A DNA stretch of 64,000 bases from Adiantum capillus-veneris (lineage: Eukaryota; Streptophyta; Polypodiopsida; Polypodiales; Pteridaceae): contig CM043953.1 of the NCBI GenBank assembly GCA_014529385.2, forward strand, positions 115,788,049 through 115,852,048. The letters run 5' to 3'. The notes beneath the pieces are model-generated. The model was not told the origin of the DNA. It saw only the letters and a list, made by a program, of their open reading frames with translations, and did no database searches. Positions 56,575-64,000 of the stretch are shown here, in pieces. Within the stretch, counting starts at the first letter, position 1. Every line of letters starts with the position of its first letter. A program made the position numbers and the translations under genes.

Positions 56575-57245
56575 GGCTCTCTTCCCAAAAAGCCATCGCG
56601 TAACACATGATTCTCTGGAAGATACGCTTGATGAACTTCGTAGATTTGCTTCTTCAGTGAGGGCGCCCTACGTGCATTCAGTATAGGTCCACATGTGACA
56701 CATGCTCTGTATTCGCTTGTTTGAAGCCCTGCATGTATACACATGATAATAGATCAACTATGGGAAAAAACAAGATTTACAGTGTCTGAGTGAGGAGTTT
56801 CAATAGATCACCTGAGCATTCTGTTAGCGCGGGATAGTCATGCATGGTCCACATTAGAATTCCTCTGATCAAAGCATTCCGTCGTCCTGTGTGTCGGCTC
56901 ATATCCACCACCTCTATACCAATCCACAATTGTTGTAGATCTTCCAATAGTGGACGAAGATACACATCCATATTCTCCACTTTATATCGCCCTGGCACAA
57001 TCAAGCTTAGCCATAGGTGCCCCTTCTTCGTAGTCAACCACGGGGGAATGTTGTAGTTGATGATGACAACGGGCCATACACTGTAAGATATTGATCTTTG
57101 ACCAAATGGATTTACGCCATCCATAGCCAGGCCTAAGCGCAAATTTCGAGCTTCCCTGGCACAGCATGCTTGCATTGATTACAAGGACATAAGACCCTCG
57201 TTGAGAGATAGGTGTTTCGGTTGGACGGTCCCACATCCGTCACTA
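56575..57245 (-). pseudogene. tnpD: tnpD 5' exons of CACTA copy 2, internally deleted
   Basis: Begins with the exon 1 start, and at about 57160 jumps from the exon 1 CNQCKHA codons to the AREARNLRLGLAMDGVN codons of exon 2, a deletion of about 930 bp relative to copy 1 with TGC at the join. Exon 2 to its donor and exon 3 up to FLGREP follow. The catalytic AMDG block is kept but the zinc-like N-terminal region is gone. Confidence 0.88.
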
Positions 57246-57312
57246 CTCATAATGAGGATAAAAATCTTATAACCTGGACAACAAATTTAATATTCTATTG
57301 GCATTCTTCATC

Positions 57313-57315
<3 letters not shown>

Positions 57316-57351
<36 letters not shown>
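57316..57351. repeat. (CT)n microsatellite in CACTA copy 2
   Basis: Equivalent, inverted, to the GA tract at 8059-8103. Confidence 0.9.
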
Positions 57352-57354
<3 letters not shown>

Positions 57355-57784
57355 CTCACATTCTCTAGTCATGTCCAATCCCCGCACACCTCGGTCTAGA
57401 GGTGCACGGAGATCAGAACCACCAGGTTATAATCTCGTCTTTATTGGTCAATACCTATATTTGTGGGTACAAGAAATCTACAGACCCACATCTACATGAT
57501 ACTGCATGTAGTGGACAAAACCCCTTTGCCTCTTCTCTAGCTGTAGCACTTCACAGCATCTTAACATCTTTTCACAGTAGATCTTTTCATTGTTCGTCTA
57601 ACTCTAAACCCTAAACCGTAAGTAATTCTTGCGTGGACTCGATCTAACGTAAATAAGCGTAAATCTAAATAAACGTAAATCTAACTAAAAATAAACCTAA
57701 ATCTAATTTAACATAAGTCTACATCTAACCTAATCTTTAACGTCTTTTGGGATAGTTTCTTACGACGTTAAAACTCTCTTCTTC

Positions 57785-57820
<36 letters not shown>

Positions 57821-57939
57821 ACCTAAATAAACCTAAGTCTAATCTAATATAGCATAAAGCTAAATCTAACGTAAATTATGTTATATTAAAAACAAAGAAC
57901 GAAACTAACAGGGATTATAAGAACCTTAAAACTTATTTT

Positions 57940-58300
57940 TCACATAACTCGGCAAGAGTTGGCATTCTCATCACTAAAGATGTGAGAGTTAACTTCCGGC
58001 GGTGACGCTGCCTCATCTCCATCCACATCTGACGACAGAAATTGGCCCTTTGGACCGTTCTTGCTCTTGTTACTAACTTTGAAGTTGCTGTTGAATGACT
58101 AGAGGTTGTCTAGATGGTCATTGTCGGGGATGTAGTGACTCTTGCCGCCCTGAAGATCCACCTGCTTCCCTATCTTCTGAAGACATTTCACCAGTACTTT
58201 TGGATCGACGGAGCCCACCATGAGTGAAGGCAGCAATACCCTATATTCCATTGAGGGCTTTCTTCACCCGCTTCATGCAGGCATCGCAGTCTATGGAGAC
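57940..58300 (-). pseudogene. Captured HIPP gene fragment with CaaX end
   Basis: HIPPs are plant metallochaperones: an HMA fold binds metal through CxxC and a C-terminal CaaX box is isoprenylated. The minus strand reads VSIDCDACMKRVKKALNGI (HMA start), a TAG, then in the next frame GSVDPKVLVKCLQKIGKQVD (HMA end). That frame runs on through GGKSHYIPDNDHLDNL, one TAG, then a hydrophilic tail with NKSKNGPKGQFLSSDVDGDE and ends NSCRVM followed by TGA. Cys-Arg-Val-Met is a typical CaaX box. About 15 residues of the HMA middle are absent. The natural stop codon being retained shows the 3' coding end of a host gene was captured. Two stops and the frame shift make a working protein unlikely; the homology to HIPP is strong. 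Confidence 0.85.
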
Positions 58301-58562
58301 CTAAATTTAATCTAATATAACGTAAATCTAAATCTAGCGTAAATAAACATAAATCTAACTAAAAATAAACCTAAATCTAATCTAATTTAACTTAAATAAA
58401 CCTAAATCTAATTTAACGTAAGTCTACATCTAACCTAATCTTTAACGTCTTTTAGGATAGTTTCCTACGACGTTATAACTCTCTTCTTCTTGTGTGTGTG
58501 CGCGTGTGTGGATGTGTGTGCCAATAAAAAGAGATAAATAGTATAACCTTTCTATCACCCAT

Positions 58563-58633
58563 GCCAAGTATGATAGATTGGTTATGCCATTTCCCTCTTG
58601 AATAATAGGTCTTGAGTTCAACTCCTCATCGGC
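58563..58633 (+). other. tRNA-like 71-nt segment in CACTA copy 2
   Basis: Same segment as 7178-7248, here GCCAAGT..GATTGGTTA..GAGTTCAACTCC..CATCGGC. The GATTGGTTA and B-box-like parts are closer to a tRNA than in copy 1. It is conserved between the copies because it was inside the ancestral element. Confidence 0.35.
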
Positions 58634-58689
58634 TAGATCTTTAGGTCTTTTAATTTTAATTAGTTTCCTACGACGTTAAATTAGTTTCT

Positions 58690-58914
58690 CTCTCTTTCTC
58701 TCTCAATGTGTGTGTGTTTTTTTGTTTATGCATGTTTTCTCTCTCTTTTCCTCTCTCAATGTGTGTGTTTTTTGTTTATGCATGTTCTCTCTCTTTTCCT
58801 CTCTCAATGTGTGCATTTTTTGTTTATGCATGCTCTCTCTCTCTTTTCCTCTCTCAATGTGTGTGTGCATTCTTTGTTTATGTATGTGTGTGTGCGTTTT
58901 TGTTTATATTTGTA

Positions 58915-58972
<58 letters not shown>

Positions 58973-58979
58973 AACACTA

Positions 58980-59023
<44 letters not shown>

Positions 59024-59094
59024 GGAGATAGAAAGAGGGTAAGCGAACATGAGAGTGAGGAGAGGGAAGGAGCATACCTGGATCTCCTTCCTCT

Positions 59095-59166
<72 letters not shown>

Positions 59167-59250
59167 TAGAAAGAGGGTAAGCGAACATGAGAGTGAGGAG
59201 AGGGAAGGAGCATACCTGGAACTCCTTCCTCTCCTCGTGTGTGTGTGGTG

Positions 59251-59285
<35 letters not shown>
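58690..59285. repeat. Microsatellite and minisatellite block of CACTA copy 2
   Basis: Four imperfect units of about 55 bp (CTCTCAATGTGTG..TTTTTTGTTTATGCATG) are followed by (CT)n 58918-58968, then two copies of a 120-bp unit of (GT)n, (GA)n and GAGATAGAAAGAGGGTAAGCGAACATGAGAGTG, and a last (GA)n at 59256-59285. It is longer than the matching block in copy 1. Confidence 0.85.
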
Positions 59286-59291
<6 letters not shown>

Positions 59292-59481
59292 CGTTACCTG
59301 CTCTTGAGGGCGCGGAAAAACTCAGATCTGAGATCTGTGTTTTTGGGCGCTCTCTAGTATTTTTTTAGCCCAGCCGGCGTCGCTATGAGCGTCGCAAATT
59401 TACTTGTAAATTTGCGACGCTCATAGCGACGCCGGGATTTTTTTTTTTGAGCGTCGCTAATATGAATAGCCTCTTGTAGTG

Positions 59482-59519
59482 AAACAAGCAATTGACTTGA
59501 CCTTTCCTGACAGGTATTT

Positions 59520-59570
<51 letters not shown>

Positions 59571-59774
59571 CGACTTATGGTGCAAGAAATAGTATACATT
59601 GTGTTAAGCCACACCCGCACACCAAAAGGCAAATAAGGATAGTGGATGTGACCTAGGAGAGAGAGGTAGGGAGAGGGAGAGGCCGACACTTATGGTTTGC
59701 AAGAAAATGCATCTATAGCCACATTGTTTTTGCCTTCCACGTGCACAATCTAGAAAGGAAACATGGACAAAAAG

Positions 59775-59838
<64 letters not shown>

Positions 59839-59918
59839 TATATTAACGGTGCGGGGGTGAGACGTTATATTTTGAAAGTCACGTCCCCCATTCCATTAGT
59901 CAAATAAAGGAAAAGAAA

Positions 59919-59981
<63 letters not shown>

Positions 59982-60000
59982 AGAGAGAGAGAGAGAGAGT
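59482..60000 (-). repeat. Inverted copy of the 35-36 kb tandem unit
   Basis: The minus strand matches 35190-36032: the CCTTTATTTGACTAATGG block, (AT)n (59777-59834), TTTTTGTCCATGTTTCCTTTC, GATGCATTTTCTTGCAAACC, the GA tract (59524-59566 as CT) and the end GTCAATTGCTTGTTT that meets the CACTA. A (GA)n tract at 59919-59999 closes it. Confidence 0.85.
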
Positions 60001-60019
60001 TGTCAATTTTTTCAGTGGA

Positions 60020-60514
60020 ATGGCAAGAACCAAGGCGACCGCAAGGAAGGGGGGCAAGGGAGTTGGGTTGGCTGCGAAGGCCGGTGCTAAGTTTGTAGGC
60101 TCAAAGAAAAGAGCTCGAAAGTCCATAAAAAATCTAAAAGAACCAAGGATGAGGAAGTTGTAGACATGCATGGACCTTTTTAGAGAAATCCAAAAAGCCC
60201 CAAAGTGCATTTATTTATGCATAACAAAGCTGCCCTTCCAAAGAATGGTGAGGTCCATTTGTGAGGAAGCTTGCTAGGGCACTAAAAGGTTGAAAGTCGT
60301 TGCCCCTATGGCTCTATAAGAGGTAGCAGAGGACTTCTTGTTGGAATATTTCAGTGACATGACAATTGCAGCAGCCCATGCACACCGGGTTACAGTCATG
60401 GATAAAGATAAAGACAGTGAGACACTGAAGAGAGTCACATGGAGGTATGACAAGCTCTTGGTTCCCAATGATTGCATCGATAAAAATGAGGGAGATTTTT
60501 CTATACCCCGCTGA
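60020..60514 (+). pseudogene. Divergent histone H3 / CENH3-like pseudogene
   Basis: One unbroken frame of 165 codons with three in-frame stops. It opens MARTKATARKGGKG, matching the H3 tail start ARTKxTARK with Lys4 and Lys9 equivalents. After the first stop it reads LFREIQK, then TKLPFQRMVRSI (H3 KLPFQRLVREI), KVVAPMAL-stop-EVAEDFLLEYFSD (H3 MALQEASEAYLVGLFED, with Gln CAA changed to TAA), then HAHRVTVMDKD (H3 HAKRVTIMPKD). VRSI and AED..FSD are more like plant CENH3 than canonical H3, and loop 1 between KLPFQR and MALxE is one residue longer than in H3. A tail of about 30 residues extends past the usual C-terminus. No introns are seen in the coding part, but TTTTTTCAG directly before the start resembles a splice acceptor. 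The length, about 164 residues, suits a histone variant. It is dead as it stands. Confidence 0.8.
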
Positions 60515-60542
60515 TCTTCTACCATAAGTCACCATTAAAGAT

Positions 60543-60745
60543 ATGACCCACGATGTGAATACAAGGGCAAGGGTAGAGCAGGATGGTCACCGAGCAGAAC
60601 TGTCCAAGGAAACAAATGAAAAAGAGAAAACCAGAGTTGCAGTTGAAACCCACAAGCAAAGAGAAAGCAATGTGACCCGCTCCATACATGCTAGCAACAA
60701 AGACATTCTACTCTCAATAAGGAGGGTCTACTAGCACAGACATCG
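60543..60745 (+). other. Charged 63-codon ORF of unknown nature
   Basis: The open frame 60543-60734 is rich in Glu, Lys, Arg and Thr without a known motif. It lies between the H3-like pseudogene and the ULP2-like exons and could be leader coding sequence of either. Confidence 0.25.
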
Positions 60746-61440
60746 TTTATAGATGGAACCAAAAAGCTAGCTCTGGATTCAGTTGACATCAATATATTGA
60801 TGGATCTAGATACCTATATAACAAACTCTATTTTTTATATTTGTGTTAAGTAAGTTTCTTAATTTTTCTTTTCTTTTACTCAAGTTGCAGATATCATTTG
60901 AGTACTAAATCAGGTACACTACTTGCAGTTTGATTTCCACAAGAAAGCCAAGCGGAGGTGTTTCTTTTGGATTCGCAAATGTTTGTAGTTCTTAGACAAA
61001 AGAACACCCCACATGGCACATTCGAGGGTTGATTTTCCCACTGCGTCATGCTTGAAGTAATCGTGATTATTTTTTCTTATGAGAGCAACCATCACTGGAG
61101 CGTCGTATGCAATTGTCCTTGACATACCAACAGTGTGGATTTTCAACTCAATACAATGCACCCACGCTGAACTTAGGCTGTAAGTGTTATGTACTTTGAA
61201 GTGTTTTTGTGTGCTTTTATAGTTACATAGTTGTGAATTTAAATTTGAAAGCCTAAAGCTAACATGCTAATCTTTTGGTATGCAATTGCATAAAGAGACT
61301 GTTGCTTTCTTATGGCAAATTATCTTGCAGGTACAAGCTCTACAAGGTGTTGATTAAATATGTGCATGTGCCACATCAATCAAAAGTAAATTCCAGCGGA
61401 TGGAAATGTCTTCTCCATGGGGGGTTTCTAATCACCGAGC
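60746..61440 (+). pseudogene. Degenerate ULP2-type SUMO protease (C48) domain
   Basis: ULP/SENP proteases release SUMO from proteins. Three exon-like pieces follow the order of plant ULP2 (SPF1-type) domains. First, 60746-60849: LALDSVDINILMDLDTYITN (family: V.I...D...L.PDTFINDT), before a GTAAG donor. Second, 60929-61179 after a TTGCAG acceptor: FHKKAKRRCFFW (family RFHFFNSFF), then ESNHHWSVVCNCP (HWSL.VICHP; catalytic His kept), then in another frame PTVWIFNSIQCTHAELRL (ILHMDSI..SHA.L; the Asp reads Asn), before a GTAAG donor. Third, from 61331 after TTGCAG: HVPHQSKVNSSGWKCLLH (LPQQ.NSFDCG.FLLH; the active Cys is not conserved). A stop and a frameshift are present. The domain order and intron positions make chance unlikely, but each motif is weak. 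Confidence 0.5.
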
Positions 61441-62164
61441 AAAGATAAATCCGAGCAAATTGATACAAGAGATCAATGATGGTGAAAGAAAAAAATTTAT
61501 GCCATGCACATTACTTTCACTGCCACAAATCTGACACTTAATTGACACAAAATGAGATTTTAGAACCATTATGAAAATTGAATACTCAAGACACAAGCAA
61601 GCAATCTCTTCATACTCGAAACATATATAATTCAATTCCATGTGGCATACGTAGTAGCCTCCTCTCAAAAATAGCCCACCAAAAATTTGGCACCTAGATT
61701 TTGCAATAAAGTCAACACACAACCTTGTAAGACTACAATGCTATCCGAGAACCTCCTAAATCATGAAACAACTCCACTTTTGTAAGCAAGCAAAAAAAAG
61801 TGCCTAAAGCAAGTGAGAACAAGTGTACTCTCTCTCTCTCTCTCTCTCAGCTTCGTAGTGCAGCACCCTTGAGCAACCCTCCCTTTAGTGTTGCCACTTT
61901 GACACTAAAATGGTGGAGGAAATGAGAGCAATAAGTTGTGGATGCACCCGCTTCAACTACATTGATGACATATATAGTGGCAATGATGAGGTGATGTGCC
62001 CAATGCATGCATACCCAACTGCCTCATGGCCATCTCCATGTTAAGATCTGCTAAGAACACAAGAGAAGGGCCCATTCTATGAGGCTCATGTGAAACAAAT
62101 AGATGTTTAGTTGTTCAAAATTCTTAGTTGTGACAAAAGCTGAGTTCTAACATCTTCTTTACTC
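61441..62164. other. No recognisable gene
   Basis: AT-rich, with a short CT tract at 61829-61849. The minus ORF 61722-61432 (96 codons) has no motif I recognise. Confidence 0.35.
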
Positions 62165-62630
62165 AAACAGATTTACAGACAACGGCGTTCTTTAAAGGAA
62201 GCTTGCAAGTGGAAATTGGGGCTTGTCTGGATAGACAAGACCATGAAAGGGGAAAATCCAACCAAGGAACCATAGAAGGTTGTCAGCTCTTTTCAAAATG
62301 GTTGCATCACATTGAGAGCGTTCCGTTGGAGTTAATACTTGTGAAGAAAACTGGATTTCTATGCTTGAGAGAAAAATTGATAGAGTCATTGTTATAGTGA
62401 AAAATCTAAGTAAAACGGAGAACCATTTCATAGAATTTAGTAGGCGCTTGTACAAGCAAGTTAAATTGATTGAGAGGTTAACATGTGTAGCTATCATGGA
62501 TCTTATGAATGGATTTGTGAACATAGGTGCTGACATGCATGAGGTCTTAGACAATATTTTAAGGGAGGAGTCCAAGATAAAAGCAAAGTGGCAAGGTATT
62601 TTGACAAGAGGTAGTTGTGGAAAGCTCTAG
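62165..62630 (+). pseudogene. Unidentified coding-like stretch 1
   Basis: Two overlapping frames read as one protein with a frame change near 62350: SLQVEIGACLDRQDHERGKS then LFSKWLHHIESVPLELI, and in the other frame MLERKIDRVIVIVKNLSKTE then FSRRLYKQVKLIERLTCVAI and ends near HEVLDNILREESKIKAKW. It is amphipathic and helix-rich. I cannot place it in a family; it may be downstream coding sequence of the same decayed gene as the ULP2-like domain. Confidence 0.3.
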
Positions 62631-62639
62631 TTTACTAGC

Positions 62640-63068
62640 TACCAAAAGTTCTCATCTCGCTTAAGTTCCCTGGCAACGTCTTGTGCAACATTGGATTCTA
62701 AGCTACCTCTTAATTCTTTGAGACCTTATAATTGCAAATTTAAGGATAAAATAAATCTTGAAGAGGTGCCTTGCAGGGACCTCCAAAAGGCTACTTGATC
62801 TGATCATTTTGCTTCTAGAGCCACTTTTCATGAGGATAATTTTTTGCCTAGTGAGTCTATCGTGATCATTAAACAAAATCAATACGACCCAGAGCCAATT
62901 GCAAGTTCTTTCACGGAGAAAAGGCCCAAGTCTCAAGTGCATTTGCTTGCAAGATGCAGAGGTAAAGTCATGAAGCAAAAATTTCTTAAAAGATCCTATA
63001 TTGTGCGTGCTCTCACTAATGAAAACATCCAACGTCATAAGATATCCAGGCGTGTCTCACTCACATAA
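62640..63068 (+). pseudogene. Unidentified coding-like stretch 2
   Basis: A frame of about 140 codons with one TGA (near 62798), running from KFSSRLSSLATSC through HEDNFLPSESIVIIKQNQ to KFLKRSYIVRALTNENIQRH and a natural stop at 63068. It is basic and Ser-rich. The near-open frame over 430 bp suggests past coding. Family unknown. Confidence 0.3.
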
Positions 63069-63404
63069 TGGAAATTTAAAGCTTCTGAAGCCTGCTAGGA
63101 TCCTTTGCACCAGCACGTAAACAAAAGCAAAGACCATACCATGAGCATAGTTGTTTCTTCTATACACTGACGTCTGTGGCTGAAATCCAATGCCCCAGTT
63201 CCTTCAATCGTGAAAAAAAAGGCCCTCCCATTGCTTGCCATCACATTGCATGTGTCGTTGTACTGTCATCCACTATAAATACCTCAACATCATGCCGCCT
63301 CGCCATCATTTTACCAAGAGGCACACTATTGAATTATATGCATGTGGCGCTGCTTTCCTTTCCTGTGGCACTACATGCTACAATAGATCCCTAGTTTGCT
63401 TGAC
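63069..63404. other. No recognisable gene; possible TATA
   Basis: The motif CACTATAAATACCTC near 63270 resembles a plant TATA box but no gene follows that I can recognise. The ORF 63176-63394 (72 codons) has no motif. Confidence 0.3.
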
Positions 63405-63895
63405 GTTTTTTTAAGGAAAAAATACCAAAATACCCTGAGTCTAATTTGTGGAAATTTCCAAAATATCCCTCAAATTTCAAAATTTCCCGATATACCCTTT
63501 GTGTTGGATTGTTCAAGATTTTCTACTCTTTATTTCTTTTTAGCAATTGAGATTCGTTTTAATGGAGTGCTTAGCATGTAATTTATCACAAATTACCTCG
63601 TTAAAAAAGGTTGTTATGTCTAAAAACAACAAACCAATTTATCTCCAAGGCCTACATAACCAACTCAAATTCTAGTTTTAACATCTTGTATTCATAGAAA
63701 ATCAATTTATCTTTGGAAAATTTTAATCTAGCAACCAGGGGTATTTTGGGAATTTTGGAAAATTTGAAGGAAATTTTGGGAATTTATGATAAAATATTGG
63801 GGATGTTTTGGGAATTCTTGAAATTTGAGGGGTAATTTGAAAATTTTCACAAATTAGAGGGGTATTCTGGTAATATTCTTCTTTTTTAAAAAGGA
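63405..63895. repeat. Foldback (MITE-like) inverted repeat
   Basis: The left arm (63405-63505; AATACCAAAATACCCTGAG, CTAATTTGTGGAAATTTCC, ATCCCTCAAATTTCAA) is the imperfect reverse complement of the right arm (63725-63895; TTGAAATTTGAGGGGTAATT, CACAAATTAGAGGGGTATTC). An AT-rich loop of about 220 bp separates them. Runs of ATACCCC-type motifs such as these occur in plant MITEs. I could not fix a target duplication. Confidence 0.65.
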
Positions 63896-64000
63896 TTGAC
63901 CCTATCTGTGTGACCCTACCCTCTTTGTAACCGATTTTTTAAAAAGTGATGACCTACCCTCATGACCTTAATTCCCCTCCCTGGTTTGTTGCTGCAACCA

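Larger units (their letters stand above)
56575..59481 (-). mobile_element. CACTA copy 2, 5' half (inverted)
   Basis: On the minus strand it starts CACTACAAGAGGC at 59481 and parallels 6493 to 9773 of copy 1: AGCGACGC motifs, microsatellite block, tRNA-like segment, HIPP fragment, and tnpD exons 1 to 3. It stops abruptly at 56575 within exon 3. The outer flank is AAA (TTT on the element strand). Internal differences from copy 1: an exon 1-exon 2 deletion, and an extra block holding the HIPP tail and a second copy of the AACGTCTTTTGGGATAGTTTC region. Confidence 0.9.

Noticed and set aside
61060..61180. Chance hydrophobic ORF instead of a protease
   Set aside because: Considered, but the order of ULP2 motifs with matching splice borders on both sides made a degenerate C48 domain more likely; confidence kept moderate.
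63260..63280. Promoter of a new gene at the right edge
   Set aside because: Only a TATA-like motif is seen; no coding sequence follows before the foldback repeat.

Overview
The window reads as nuclear DNA of a land plant. It holds CACTA (En/Spm) DNA transposons, Ty3/gypsy elements of the dual-RNase-H type, a Ty1/copia element primed by an initiator-Met-like site, LINE remnants, introns with GT..AG borders, and a captured fragment of a plant-specific HIPP metallochaperone gene. No intact single-copy host gene is visible. The abundance of (GA)n/(CT)n/(GT)n/(AT)n microsatellites and the nesting suggest a repeat-rich, gene-poor chromosome region. I cannot name the species; a large-genome lineage is inference.

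Layout. 1-6.2 kb: a DUF4283-like remnant, then a LINE reverse transcriptase remnant on the minus strand that is split at a TTAA by a 1.31-kb element with TTAA flanks and CACTAGAATGGTA inverted ends (piggyBac-like). 6.2-30.9 kb: a degenerate minus-strand Ty3/gypsy element (A) acts as a nest. Its 3' LTR (6203-14205) contains a full-length CACTA transposon (6493-14131, TSD TTA) with apparently intact tnpD (6 exons, 1104 codons) and tnpA-like (3 exons, 371 codons) genes. Its reverse transcriptase contains a second complete Ty3/gypsy element (B, 19439-28668, two 1.56-kb LTRs, 4-bp TSD ACAG, PBS, PPT, gag-PR-RT-RNH-aRNH-IN). Element A also carries a coding-like region of about 730 codons between integrase and its 3' LTR.

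30.9-35.1 kb holds the 3' half, and 56.6-59.5 kb (inverted) the 5' half, of one further CACTA insertion. Both outer ends abut the same target (TSD TTT), so the element appears to have been cut in two by an inversion or similar rearrangement. Between them lie microsatellite-rich tandem units, a 1.5-kb duplicated unit with unidentified coding remnants, a copia deletion derivative (40212-44221, TSD AAATG) and a decayed plus-strand Ty3/gypsy element (C, about 46.9-56.1 kb).

59.5-64 kb: after the CACTA end comes a divergent histone H3/CENH3-like pseudogene (60020-60514), a degenerate ULP2-type SUMO-protease domain with recognisable splice sites (60746-61440), two unidentified coding-like stretches, and a foldback repeat.

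Most notable observations: (1) a HIPP heavy-metal-associated domain fragment captured by the CACTA family, still ending in a CaaX box in one copy; (2) the H3/CENH3-like pseudogene next to the ULP2-like remnant; (3) the split CACTA element that marks a rearrangement; (4) the extra 3' ORF of element A; (5) the TTAA element with its target reconstructable from the split LINE.
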